Below the pieces are notes generated by a model. The model made no database searches and had not been told where the DNA came from. It was given only the letters and a program-made list of their open reading frames with translations. A program made the position numbers and the translations under genes. From Pyxicephalus adspersus (lineage: Eukaryota > Chordata > Amphibia > Anura > Pyxicephalidae), in contig NC_092861.1 in NCBI RefSeq assembly GCF_032062135.1, positions 144,733,770-144,797,769 on the forward strand: a DNA stretch of 64,000 nt, in the 5' to 3' direction. This document shows, in pieces, positions 47,971 to 60,600 of the stretch (its first letter is position 1; the number at the start of each line of letters is the position of its first letter).

Positions 47971-48636
47971 TTCCATGATTACATATCTGGTGTGGAAGTC
48001 TCTTGTAGTCATTGCCTGGAGTCTGGTAAATGAGAGTGTTTTAGCTGTCTGTTCGTTTGTGTTCTTGGCTAGCATTCATCTAAAAAATAAATTCTGCCTG
48101 CACAGGATCAGCAGAGCCCAAAGTTGACGTTCCTGCACTGGGTGCTCCAGGAGGATATCTTGTTTGATGACTAAAGCCCAGTCATCTGTAAGGAAACAGA
48201 AAAGGCTGAGTCAGGGGCTTTTCTGACAAAGGAGACAGTGAATAACGGAGTTGTGACAGGCTGAATACACAATTCCACCGTCTGGTTTTAGCCGATGAGC
48301 ATCATCGGTATGATGATGAGAAAATGTTATACAGTGTATAGGATCCCAGGGAGAAAATCAACCACTTTTGGACCACCTCAATAGAAATTAACAAAAGATC
48401 AGGATGCTCTTATCACTGAACTGCTGGTAATTACATTGCTGTTTTATGTTATTTACACTTCCATGTGCAGTTGTGCTTGTGTCATGTCATTGGAAAGATG
48501 ACATTTCAGGGCACTGGCTTCTGACCACATAATCATCATGATGAGAAACCATAAACGGCTATGTTCTATTCTCCCTCGCTGTTATTTAACAAACCTTTTA
48601 ATAAATGTTCAAACCTTATAGATATATATAACTAGA
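47970..48636. other. intronic DNA, no recognised feature
   Basis: No repeat or coding homology recognised. Confidence 0.45.
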
Positions 48637-48778
48637 CTCTTTTAGTTGGGCGCGCACTTTTCATTATTCACCGGCTGTTTTTGGGTGGTTGCTTGGGGGG
48701 GGGTCACAGTACAGGGGCTGCCACCCCCCTACAGCTTCTTCCCACCCAGATTAAAAAAATATTCTAGGGAAAATACTC
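48637..48778 (+). mobile_element. CAGTGTTCTCCCCAG-family MITE, 5'-truncated
   Basis: Starts at CTCTTTTAGTTGGGCGCG, keeps CCGGCTGTTTTTGGGTGGTT, GGGGCTGCCACCCCCCTACA and the right end ATTCTAGGGAAAATACT. The outer ~17 bp of the left end is lost. Confidence 0.82.
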
Positions 48779-49213
48779 ATTTATATTTATTATATTGCTT
48801 TTATACTTTTGATATTGATAGTTCTCCTGAACCTTCTACGTGGCCACATTACTTTCAGGAGTATCAATGTTGTGTTGTTGAAACTAGTATACAGAAACCA
48901 GCTTATAAATAGATTCAGTTAATGACCACTGTTCATGGCTGAGTAAGCAGTGATGTCAGCATTGCATTTCTGATATATTAAAGTTCCTCTCTGTTGTGAG
49001 TTGTGTTATAAAAAAAACCTGTTTGGATTAAAAATTAACAAGGACGTTTTGCAGAAACCCGCCATGGAAATTCCATCATAATTGATATGCAAAAAGCCTT
49101 CTAAACATTTTCATTAGCCTGGACTTTCTAAACAAACTTCTCTGTTACGTCTCATAAAGTCACTCTCAATTTTATTTTAAAGCTCCACTCCATGCCAAAA
49201 TTGAGACTAGTTA

Positions 49214-49530
49214 TTGATTGCTTTGCAGCACTAGAGTCCTAGATTTGAATCGCGGCCAGGACACTATCTACAATGTTTGTATTTTCTCCCCATGCTTCAT
49301 CCATGCACTCCATTTTCCTCCCACGTCCCCAAAACATACTGGTAGGTTAATTGGCTTTCCCCCAAAATAGCCGTAAAATATGTTAATGACTTATGACTAT
49401 GATAAAGACATTAGATTGACGGACTGTTGGAGACATGACTAATGACTTTGTAAAACACCATGGAAGATGTCAGTGCTTTAACAATGCATAACTAAATCAA
49501 AATATAATGCACTTTATAAATATTATTTAT
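49214..49530 (+). mobile_element. tRNA-derived SINE, direct copy
   Basis: Contains CTTTGCAGCACTAGAGTCCT, GATTTGAATCGCGGCCAGGA (B-box-like GATTTGAATC), TTTGTATTTTCTCCCCATGC, ACATACTGGTAGGTTAATTG, GACATTAGATTGACGGACTG and the 3' tail GCACTTTATAAATATTATTT. The A-box end is truncated. Confidence 0.87.
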
Positions 49531-49648
49531 CTATTTAAGCCTCTGTTGTGTAAATGTCCATAAGACACTCCGTGCTGGCATTATAGATATGATGTCAGCA
49601 GCCCCAACCATGTCAGAGCCATCACTTACTGTAGGTGACACTCTATAG

Positions 49649-49911
49649 TAGTGTTTCCCAACCAGGTTTTCCCCAGGGGTTGCTCGGGGTTCCTTGAGCA
49701 ATGAACAGTTTGCCCCTCTTGGGTGAGTTTAAATGACACCAATGATCTTTTTGGCTATCTGTAAGGGTGACATTCTTCCCAATAGTCCAAAGGCATTTTT
49801 CCTACTGACCACCACACTGGTGTACTGTGAGCTGTGGATATAGTAATTATCCTTGAAGACCCAAAAGGTATTTCAAAAGTTCCCCCATAATAAAATGATT
49901 GAGAAACACTG
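49649..49911 (+). mobile_element. hAT element, CAGTGTTTCTCAACC family (copy 4)
   Basis: Runs from TAGTGTTTCCCAACCAGG to ATTGAGAAACACTG, the best-preserved ends of the family. Flanks CTCTATAG and CGCTACAG match at 6 of 8 with central TA. Interior as in 39640-39967. Confidence 0.92.
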
Positions 49912-50085
49912 CGCTACAGTATTCTCCTCGACTTACCTGGAGTGGTCCAATTTTATAGCAAGTTGGAAGACACATTTTAACTAAAAAAAAATACCCTTGA
50001 AAAAGGGTCTAATACATCCCCGCTTTAGCCATAAGAAAATAAAAGGTTTTGGCTGCATTGGAGTATCAATCTAGACATAGATGTG

Positions 50086-50226
50086 CAGTGTTCTCCCCAG
50101 ATCCTTTTAGCAGGGTGCACCACCCGGCACTTTTAGGTAACCACCTCATTGTTTTTGGTTGATTACTTAAAAGTTTGGTCACAATAAAGGGGTTGCACCG
50201 GCCTACCACGTTTTTCCACCTAGGAT
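50086..50226 (+). mobile_element. CAGTGTTCTCCCCAG-family MITE, 3'-truncated
   Basis: CAGTGTTCTCCCCAGATCC, TTTTAGCAGGGTGCACCACC, GTAACCACCTCATTG and the inverse arm GATTACTTAAAAG, ending in TTTTTCCACCTAGG. The terminal AATACTG end is absent. Confidence 0.85.
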
Positions 50227-53200
50227 AGGTAAGGATGGCTAGGCACTCCGTTACCACTCCACCATACTAAAATGTTTCTCTTCTCCTGATCTGGCTACAA
50301 TGTGCTGAAGCAAGGGTCGTCTCATGTCCTATTGCAACCTTTTCCCTTACTAACGTTTACAGAATCAACTGCTTAATATGAATTTATAAGTTAATTAGTA
50401 TAATAATTAAACTAATAAGTTTAACAATTCACTGGTGTAAGTTCAACAGGCATGTTTAATGGCAGAGCTGTCCATCAAATCAGAGGTGGATTACTAGTCT
50501 CCTGTCCTAGAATAGACACCCTGAATGATAGCAGCAAGTAAAAAAATTGATTTGGAGGTCTTTTTTTTAGAAATGGGTTTGGCTGGCTATGGTTTGAGAT
50601 ATTAGTGAAGGTTTGTTTTGCATGTAGATGGATTTTAGAAGCCTAAAAATGAAAATGAAGGTGAGCCAGAACTAATATAGTTTCTCCTTTATGGTCTTAT
50701 TTTAAAGTTCCTGGTCAGCAAAGTTTGTATGGTAAGAAAATTCACACTAAGCATGAAAAATTAATATTTAGTGTAGTGATTGTACTGGGATGTCCCATCA
50801 CAATTTCATATGTATGGTCAGCCCAAGGACCTCACAAGGACTATCCATTATGATGAAGTCTATGGCATGCCTGCAAGGTAACTATGAGAGCAGAGAATGC
50901 ATCCACGTAGACAGGCTGGCAGGCAGATCGCCATCACAGAGCGTGCTGGTATTTGTAGCTGTTTGCATTTTCATAGTTTTTTCATAGTCGTCTTTTTTCC
51001 CTCCGGCCCAGAATCAAGCAAGTCCCGCTGTCTCTTTTGCCTACTTTTATTTTCAGTCCAACTACACAATCACATTCTGACTTTATGTATTTATTCATGA
51101 ATCCATTTCAGTTTTCATTTCCTCCCTTGCTCCATTCCTTTCCAAATCCTTTTTTTTGCATGTACGGATCGCCTACACTGTGAACTTAGGCAGAACTTTC
51201 TCTGTCTCAAGCGGCAAAGAAAAAATAAAAAGGGATGATGAAGTATCCGGGTGAGTTTAAGAAGTCTACTAGCACAAAGTTTACACTTTTTGGTAGAGCT
51301 TCAAGTACAGTTTTAGCTTTCAGGCCCACCAACCCCCTTTTTAGTTAAAATTAAAAAAAATTAAAGCACAACACATACATTTTGATGACTCTTTTCTGTG
51401 GGCAAATCATATCACAGCATGTCCTCTGTATCCTATTAGCAGCAGCAGGCATTTTTTGGGGGGTTAATCACACTCACATATTGAGCTCCATATAAGCACC
51501 ACTCATTCATTGTCATTGTGAACCCATTCTTCATAATACCAGGCTGTGCTCATAGGAAATGGACAGACTGATAAAACCTTTGGTTTGTGCTCGATCCAAG
51601 GGACCAGAGACGGCACTACAGGCCATTGAAGATAAGGACAACTTAATAAACAAATTTTATATACACAGGAGAAAGAAAGGGAAACCCTAAAAAATAATTT
51701 GGAGTTGTACCACTCTAAAGTAGCTTGAAACCTGATGTCTAAAATTTTATAAAAGCTTTAGCATGCAAAAAATTGTTTTTATATTTTCAGATGGGGATGG
51801 GGGGAGTGGAGGTGAAACCAGTCACGGTTGCCCAGCTTTGGTTTGTCTTTGTTTGTGGGTGATCAATAACAGTTGGATGGAAGATGGATATACAGTGTGT
51901 GGTTTGGGACTTTTTTAGTACATGTTTGTAGGGGAAGTGACAGGCCTGCAAACATGGCTAGTGTGCGGCATGCAACTTGGCGAGGTGGCTTTTTCGAGCT
52001 TTTTTTGCCCATTAAAGGCTAACTTTGTATCATAGCATAGAGGTTGTACAGGGTAGTCAAGAGGCTGCAACCTCACCCAAAAGTCCATTGAAAATCCTGA
52101 AAATGTAATTTTATAAAATGCAAATTAAGTGGAAAACTGATTGGAGTCCCTTAGTACAGGTGCAATGTTTTCTGCATAGCGCTGGCAGTTGGCGGATTCC
52201 TTCTACTTGTTGCTGATTGTACAGCTGCAGCAGAAAAGAGGGTGAAAAGCGTATTATAAACACACACGTGTCCTAGAAAAGCGAGGCCAGGCGAGCTCGG
52301 GTGCCAGGGAGTATAAAATGTATCAAAATATGAGCAACGAAGACAGATGGATTAAAATATTCAAGAGAACGCCATCTTCCAAGATACACACAGCACAATC
52401 CTAAAATGGCTTTTTAGTTCGGCGGATTCAGGAAATCAGCTGGTTACATAACGTGTGTATATTTGTATTCAGGTCACTCCTCAGCAAACCTTACTTTCCA
52501 TGCAAAGTCCCTCTATGATATTCGGCACTTATGAAGCTGCCAGGGCAGAGCACAGTGGATGGGCCTAGGGCCGAATTAAGGGCTGCTTACTTTCTGCTGG
52601 TGGTTAAAGGAGAATAGCCTCAAGGATACATTTTTTCAATGGCCTGTAAAATCTTGGTTCTCCATTGCTTCTTTGAGTTGTGTGGCTTTTTTTTATAAAC
52701 CCCCTGTCCTCCCTCTCTGTGGTCCCAACTCACGTTCCTTGGAGAAATATTTGTATAGGCATCAGGCTGCTTCTGATCCCCTACAACCTGTGTGCAGCCA
52801 CTTCTGCGCTCCAGCAATGGCTGAAGGACATTTCCCATAAAGAGTTTCGAGCCAATGTAGTTGTCTCTTGGGACTGGAAATAGTTGGCCTTCTCTTCATT
52901 TGTTAATGATGTAGAACTTCAAGTATGTGGCCCTCAGGAGTGCCCAGTTGACCACAAGAGACTGGTCACAGGCAGTACACAGGCAGTACACAGGCAGATT
53001 GCACTGCAAGGGGATGGTCAAAGGAAGTGGAAGGAAAGACAAGGTGAAGCTGAATAGGCAGTTTATAAATTCATAAACCAAGGAAACTGGTGGTGGAGAA
53101 AATCTCCAGTTGCCTCCAATAGGAATGTCAGATGGGTGAATAGCAAAGAAGGTGCTGGATGATCATAAATTAGTGTGTGAGAGCAGGACATAGTGAGGGC

Positions 53201-53389
53201 AGGGACATGCTGTAGGTGTCAAGACACTCTCAACAAAGTCAAGTGCCCGAAACACACCAGTGCACATACCAGATCCAAGTCCAAACATAGTATGGACATC
53301 ACAGGATTCCACAATCCGCATTTTGCTTAAGATTGTTCATGTTGTTTTGTGAAGCCCATTTGCTGCTAGTTAGGTAGGTAGAATAGTTT
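50227..53389. other. intronic DNA, little recognised
   Basis: Mostly unique. A three-copy tandem of the 11-bp word CACAGGCAGTA sits at 52965-52998. No coding homology. Confidence 0.45.
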
Positions 53390-53900
53390 TGTTGGAAAAG
53401 GTTTGCAGGTGGACCAGAAAAGAATGTGGATTGGTTGGAAGGTAGACTAAGTTAGAAGGTGGACTGGTTAAAATGTAGACTAGGTTAGAAAGTGGACCAA
53501 GTTTGCAGGTAGAGCAGGTTTGAAGGTGGACAAAGATTGCAGGTGGACAGTTAGACGGTAAACCAAGTTTGCAGGTAGACAAGGTTAGAAGTTGGGCCAA
53601 GTTTGCAGGTAGACTAGGTTAGACTGTGGACAAGGTTAGAAGTTGGACCAAATTTGCAGGTGAACTAGATTAAAAGGTGGCCCAAGTTTGCAGGTGGACT
53701 AGGTCAGAAGTTGGTTCAAGTTTGCAGGTGGACTAAGTTAGAAGGTGGACCAAGTTTGCTGATAGACCAAGTTAGATGGTAGACTAAGTTTGCTGGTGAA
53801 CTAGGTTAGATGGTGGACCAGGTTAGATATTGGACCAAGTTCATGGTTTGGCTAGGTATGAAGGTGGACTAAGTTTGCAGATGGACTTGTTTTGCAGAAA
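53390..53900. repeat. ~35-bp minisatellite (GGTGGACCAAGTTTGCAGGT)
   Basis: About 14 units of AGGTTAGAAGGTGGACCA followed by AGTTTGCAGGTAGACT. Two related half units of 17-18 bp suggest an ancestral shorter period. Frames across it are artefacts. Confidence 0.93.
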
Positions 53901-55325
53901 GACATGTTAAATTAGATTAAATGGATTCATGGATAATAATTACATTCATAGATTCATACATGATTATATATCACAGGTAAAAATTCAGATTTGGGTTCAT
54001 ACATTGTTCTGACATCTGTTATTGGGGCAAGAAGTGCATATTATTCCCTCTACAAAGGTGGACAGATGACATTGTCACATGATCTCCTTCTTACCGCTCC
54101 ACTAAAACAATGAATTGTGTAGTTACAGAGAAAATAATTTCCCATTTGTAGACACATGATTACAATCTCAGTGTAACCCTTCCTCTGAGTTTCCCTTTAA
54201 AGAAAATATAAGTTCTCTGTTTTGTGGTCCTATATCTCATATCTTCCCCATTCTAGGCACAGATAGAGGTAATCATCTGTAATTAAGGTTTCATGGTGCA
54301 GAATTTATAGGGGTATGTGCCCTTGCTTTTCTCTTATCATTATTAACAGCAGATTTAGGAATTAAGATAAATAGCTTTGGAGCAGTTTTTCAATTCATTA
54401 TTAGAAATTTATGGTGTGCAATGGCTATTTTTTTTGTCTGGAACCCCCAGAAACATTGTCCATAGACCGAAACCTGAATTCTTGTTTAGTGTTTGCTGGA
54501 AGAAAAATCGAAAAGTGGTGACCAATGTTCACTTTTACCATCAAATGCTGAAAACCCAGAGTTCCTCTATAACTGTTTATTCGCTGCTATCATTTTCCAG
54601 GTCAGGGAACACACAGCTTCTTGGAAAAATGGTCTATGGATGGGCCGGTGCTATTTCATGCATGCAAATTCAGTGGTAACACATTGCCAATAAAAAGGTT
54701 CTATCAAACACAGTTTTCTGTCGCTCTTGCTCTGCTCCGCCCCCTTTGTTCCTGACAAGCCCCTCCCCTCCCCATTCCACAAACCGGCAACAAACGCATT
54801 TCTGTCCGAGCTCTGATGACTTTGGCTGATAGCTGCTGTCAAGTTGTTCAGGAACAGAAGCCAAACCAAAATGTCCCTTAAATAGACTCGTACTCTGTAA
54901 AAGAACATGGGTACTTTATTTTGAGTCCTTTCTCTATTAATGCAGAAGAAACTTTACATTCTCAGTTTAATTTAAAGAAAAAATCTGTTTAACACTATTT
55001 CTGTTTAAAATAACCACATAAAATAACCCAAATAAAGCGTCAGGAAAACGGAAAATAAAACCTAAAAAAACAGTAAAAGCTGTCTACACTGCAAAAGACC
55101 AAGAAAAGGCAGTAGCTTAACCTGCACCACATGGTGGACCTTTAAAAAAAGTTTGGCTGTGGCAGCTTCCAATTTTTATTTTTTTACTTTTTCTGAGTTC
55201 ATTTGTTTCTGATATTGATATTGGTAGATCTGCACATCTGTACACTGTACACTCAGCTGTTCTGTTATTTGGAAAGGGGAGGACGTTGGATGAGCGACCA
55301 GCTCGTTCATCAGTTCACCATGGTG
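53901..55325. other. intronic DNA, no recognised feature
   Basis: No repeat or coding homology recognised. The 100-codon frame at 54377-54679 has no family resemblance. Confidence 0.45.
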
Positions 55326-55442
55326 AAATGTTCTCCCCAGGCCCTTTTTGCTGGGCGCACCGCCTGGCACTTTTCAGTAACAACCTGTCTGTTTTCACGT
55401 GGTTATTGAAAAGATGGGTCACAATACAGGGGTTGTCACAAT
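55326..55442 (+). mobile_element. CAGTGTTCTCCCCAG-family MITE, 3'-truncated
   Basis: AAATGTTCTCCCCAGGCCC, TTTTTGCTGGGCGCACCGCC and the central stem CACTTTTCAGTAACAACC / GTGGTTATTGAAAAG, stopping after CACAATACAGGGG. Confidence 0.85.
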
Positions 55443-55575
55443 CCTTTTGAGATCCTTCAGAATTCATTGTTCGGTATATTAGGCTAAACAGTTGACCTTC
55501 TTCTGACCTGCATTTGACCTTCTTCAAGCTTTTTGGATGTATGGGAATGCAAAACTTGTTTGAAGGAAAAAACGC

Positions 55576-55711
55576 ACTAAAAGACACAACACCCGACACT
55601 TTTCGGTAACTACCTGGCTTTTTTTGGGTGGTTACTAAAAAGTTGCGACACAATACAGGGCCCACCTATAGCTTGTGCCCAGCTGGCATAAATAACGTTC
55701 TGAGAACACTA
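55576..55711 (+). mobile_element. CAGTGTTCTCCCCAG-family MITE, 5'-truncated
   Basis: Begins within the left half (AAAAGACACAACACCCGACA), has the stem TTTTCGGTAACTACC / GGTGGTTACTAAAAAG and the right end GTTCTGAGAACACT. Only ~130 bp from the preceding copy, in the same orientation. Confidence 0.82.
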
Positions 55712-57021
55712 ATAGGCTGGATCATACAAAGGGGAAAGCATGATTTTATTTGATTGTGATGAAATGAAATTCAGCCAGTTAAATCTAATTAATTCACCAT
55801 CCACCAAGTACTAGTGAAAGTCTATTTATAGCGCAGTGAATCTGACATTCCCCAAAAATTCTCTGGTGGAAAATCAATCGCTGCCAATGAAAATACAAAG
55901 ACCTGAGACATTCTCCACCGGAAAATGAAGAATTGCAGACCCCTTGGACTCGTCACTAAATATTTATGTGTATGGGAACCTTAGTGTCAGTAAATGAGTT
56001 GGGCATGGAGGTGCCTTTTTTAAGAGTACCAGTCATTTTTCCCTGAACGGACATAGTGATAGATTCTCTTAGGTATTTGTGCACTGTGAAAAAGGTAAAG
56101 ATTGTTTTTGGAATTCTTCCATAATGTAGGCAGCAGACAAGGTAGGCCTCTGATTTTGAAATGCTTGGAAAAAAAGGTTCCACATGTATCTTCCAGTACA
56201 AAAGGTAGACAGTGATTGTTTGTTTTCCCACACTGGGGATTAGGGTTATCTCCAGCACTCAGGGCTGTCTTCCTCCTACACCTTTCCCAGTGCTGCCAGC
56301 GGAATAATAGGAGTGTTGCAGGACTGAACGAGTGGGTGTGAGGCTGCCGGGGGAGAGATGACATCCTGTTTTTAACTCGCTCTTCAAAGAAGTCCATTGG
56401 AAGTAGTTAGACACATGGAAGTGCTCTATAAATATGTTTGAAAGGTTTATTTCCAGCGCTGGTGACAGCCAGGGGAATGCAAAGAAATGTCAGGGATGTG
56501 CAATGTTTGCTGGGGGGGATTTGCACTGATTTGTTTGGAAGCTGCAGATGGCTAAAGGCTTAAAATCTACTTAAAAAGGGAGTGATGGTGTCTAATGTGA
56601 CATTAAAGTGAACCTGTACTGTAATTATCAATGTAAAGATAGTGGGGAGTAGTTTCAGGGGCTTCCCCAGGTGCTGTACAACTGGCACCAGAGTTCAAGC
56701 CAGGGGAAAGACACAAAATCAAAAAAAGATGGTATGCCTATTACTATTTGTATCACAGAAAAGAGACGTATGTCATTGCCAGTTGCTAAAGCTCCAGGGA
56801 TAGATCTGCCTGCCCTAAGCTGGAGGAGTTTTTCCTGTTCAATTTATTTAATAGCTGCTTGTGGACACCTTAGCACCACCACCTTCCTTGAGGAAAAAAT
56901 AGATATTGGAAAGACCATTTCTATGGCTGTTCTCACCTCCTAAGAATGAGGTGTTCAGCTTTGGCACTCCCTGCACTGTCTCTGCCTCGTGCCCAGTCAG
57001 TTATTTTATGCCATACCATTG
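55712..57021. other. intronic DNA, no recognised feature
   Basis: No repeat or coding homology recognised. Confidence 0.45.
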
Positions 57022-57124
57022 CAGTGTTCTCCCCAGACCCTTTTAGCTGGGCGCACTACCCGGCACTTTTCAGTATCCAGCCGGCTGTTTTTGGGCAGTT
57101 GATAAAAAGTTGCAATACAGGAGC
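57022..57124 (+). mobile_element. CAGTGTTCTCCCCAG-family MITE, 3'-truncated
   Basis: Intact left end CAGTGTTCTCCCCAGACCC, then TTTTAGCTGGGCGCACTACC and a decayed central stem, ending near CAATACAGGAGCTC. Confidence 0.86.
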
Positions 57125-57474
57125 TCTGGACAGTTGGGGCATATTACAAAGAAGATTCAAAATATCTAAGGGGTGGCATTGCAAAGTTGGAACAAAGTAT
57201 AGGGGGGCTGTAGAAAGCTGACACAGTTAGAGGGGTTGCTGGATACTTATAGCATGAATAGCTTGGAGCACTAAATGTGTTGTATATTGCCCTGTCAAAC
57301 TTTTGACCTCCCAGGCACAGCTTTCCCCAATCTGGGGACAACGCTGTATTTCTACTGCTCAATGGAGTGCCAAGCTTGTCTATCAGATTTGAATCTGTCT
57401 CAAGGTATCTATGTAAGGTCATGAATTTGGACCAGACCTTGGATTTGAGCAGTAGAAGAAATAAATGCAAGGCA

Positions 57475-57606
57475 CAGTATTCTGCCCAGAATTTTTTAAG
57501 CTGGGTGGGAGGAAGCTGTAGGTGGGTGGCAGCCCAACAACAGCCGGCTGGTTACTGAAAAGTGTCGGGTGGTGCGCCCAGCTAAAAGGGGTTGGGGAGA
57601 ACACTA
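57475..57606 (-). mobile_element. CAGTGTTCTCCCCAG-family MITE, both ends present
   Basis: From CAGTATTCTGCCCAGAATTT, through GCTGGGTGGGAGGAAGCTG and CAGCCGGCTGGTTACTGAAAAG, to GCTAAAAGGGGTTGGGGAGAAC and ACTA. Terminal repeats of about 15 bp. AAGGCA lies on both sides of the element (57469-57474 and 57607-57612), a possible 6-bp duplication. Part of the first half of the central stem is deleted. Confidence 0.87.
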
Positions 57607-60600
57607 AAGGCAATAAGGAGGCACCTTGGGCCTGGACTGGTATAAGCATCACCTATATACAACCTGTATGATAAAGTATTTTTTATGGGGGAAGCAATAC
57701 AGCAAGTGCAAGAGGGATCATAATTATAACATTGGATAGATATGAGTTTGTCTTTCTGATGAAGTTAGGTTTAGTATATAATTTTTCTTTGGGATTTGTT
57801 GTTTAAATTCGGATGAAGTGGGGGAGAAATAAATCCCCAAAACACCTTCACTTACACTTCCAATAGAACCTTTCTTTCCCCCACAGAGACTTGAGCTTCT
57901 CCCATCAAGCCGCAGCTTGCAGACAGACCAGGAACCTGTGACCTTTGCCTTCTGAAACAAATTGCTGCATTATCGTGATAATCAATCAGCTTTGAACTCC
58001 TGGGGTGAGCTATGGTTGGAGCTCTGTGATCTAGTTGTCATCAGCTTAAAACTACAATAAACATTGGAATAATTTATCTGTTGGGCTTTACATCAGACCA
58101 GGTGGCTGCAGCTTGGTTGGGGTGAACTATCAGGCCCGCAATCACTTTTATCTGCACTCTGGGTGAACCTTTTATGTAACACATTGTACGTAATATGGTT
58201 TGTTTTTTTACTCTTTCAGCACAGGCACTTTTTCATGTTGATTCTGTTTATTTCTTCTGTGGTCATGGGCACGTATGGGATGAAAGTGGTTCTGTAATAT
58301 GTGAAGCTACGTACTTCTCATTGTTGTAGAACGTCGTCATACTCCTCAACTCTCCCGAAGGAACATATCACAAATTGTTTTTTAGGAACCAAAGCACTTC
58401 CTAATACTTTAACAATCATTCTTATTCAGAACAAGAATAACAAGTATCATTAGATACAGCTTTGAGATGAGAATATGGCTGATTAGGTCTACCCTAGGCC
58501 AGGTTGGGAGCTCATCATTGCTCATCAATGCATTCCTTCCGACCCTCTACCTAATGTTGGAAGGGGTTAGGTTCTTATTCTCTTTTATTTGTCCTGTTAG
58601 GAGATTATTTGATTAGATTATCACTAAATTCCTGCACATGGAGACATTGTAGGGACTGTGGGAATCTCCTGGAACAATCCCCAGTTGGACATTTGTCCCA
58701 CAAAGGTGAGGTGGTTTAGGTCTCCAGAGAAATTTTCTCGTGCACTGCCCATCATTTGTACTTCATATAGAACTTTTTTTTGTGCAACTCCTTTTTCATT
58801 TATCCTTCTTACAGAACTATTCTCCATAGCACCTTAACCTATTCTTTTAGAATTGTCCTCCGCCATAGTCAAAAGGGCACTCCAAACATGAAATGTGGCC
58901 AATCATTCTCCAGCTAATGGTGGTATGGATCAGATTCTTATTCCCTTCTGTTTGTCCTGTTGGGAAGATTTTTACTCCGTTCCTTTTAATATAGACATTT
59001 AAACCATCTGTGTACTGTTGTGTGCTGTGCTACAGATAATAGTACACCTCCAATTTTAGTGTATGTCAGTACATTGGAAGCCCGTATAAAATAAATAGAA
59101 GTAATTTGCAAATACTGCTCCTTTATTTTTAAATTGTCGAAATGTGAATGACCCCTGAAATATACCAATTAAATCCACAGAAAAGATCTATTTTACATAC
59201 TAAGAGGAAATTTCTGTTCATCCATTGCTGAGTACTGCCTGACAAACAAGAAGACCTGACTTTTCCTTGCTTCAACTTCATGTTAACTTACAGGTTCCCC
59301 CATTTCACTGGAATTGAATTGTTAAGGAGAAGCAGCACCATATTGACCCGATCTCTCTGTCACTCTGTGCTCTATCAGCATTCTTCTTGCACTGATACAC
59401 GTGTTTGGTTACTTGTTTTGCCTCTCCCTCTCTGAGCTCTGATGTAGAGGGTCTGCAAAAGTCTAAAACCAAGTCAATAAGGTGTATACAATGATTGCAT
59501 TTAAGAAATTGTTTTTGCGTTGAGTAAATATGGGTGCACCATAGACCACAGAAAGCAATAGCTACCAATGGATCCTTCAAATTGATATTTTGAGCTCAGA
59601 TTGCAAATTCTATTCTGTATTGTTTGCAATTTTATGATGTACTAAAAAAAAATATGTTCTTTTTATATAAATACTCTAGGTCCCAATTTTGTAAAATGGT
59701 GGTTATAATGTTGAACTTAGAAACAGATGTGGCGTGAGCTGCAGTGGCTTCTAATAATGTGTTGTAGATATTGTTCAGGAAGACAAATCCAAATTGCACT
59801 AATATTTTAAAAATAATGACGCTCTTGTATTTAGACCATATTTGTTCATCAGGGATATCTGCTTACTTCATTTTAGAAGTTATTGGTTGTATGATCATTC
59901 CAAGTCACCAACTCTCTAGGTAATGAAGTCAGGGGTAGGATGACAGTCCCAGAAAAACAAGCCATCCATGGCAGCTCCCATGCCGCTCTTAATTAGTTCG
60001 CTTTAAGTGTGTGATGCATAAATGCACACCAGCAGTCCAACACCTGAATAGGATTACATTTTTTTCCAGATGGTGGAGTTAAATGGATTAAAATGAAATA
60101 TATTTTAAGCCGATACATGTAGTAATAATTATACTAATGCTAATTTAAATTGAGGTTGGGAAAACGGTTGACTCTGTGAATACCAGATGTTATATTTATA
60201 GCATAGCAGGGTAAAAAGAAAAACAAAGCAAACGTGTTTGGGGGAAAAATCCAGAGCTGAATAGAATTGTTTTTACAGCTACCAAAGATTGACACATTTA
60301 CCACTTTTATACAAATGGAAGTGAGATGTATAAAAGGATTATTGCTAATGGCTAAATGGTGGCGTTTGGAGATAATTTGTTTGTTTGCATTTTAATCCAT
60401 ATCATAGCCAAAATGGATTGACCTTGATCTTGCCCATGAAGAGCTGAAACCACACCCTGGAGTAGTACAGATTACGCCCACAGTCCACTTGCTGTGATCT
60501 TTTTTTTTACCTTAACGTTTCCTTCTAATAAACCTCAAACACTAAGAATGTTCAGGCCATGATAATGCAAAGGGAAAGCGAGCTGTACAATCTTTGGCAA

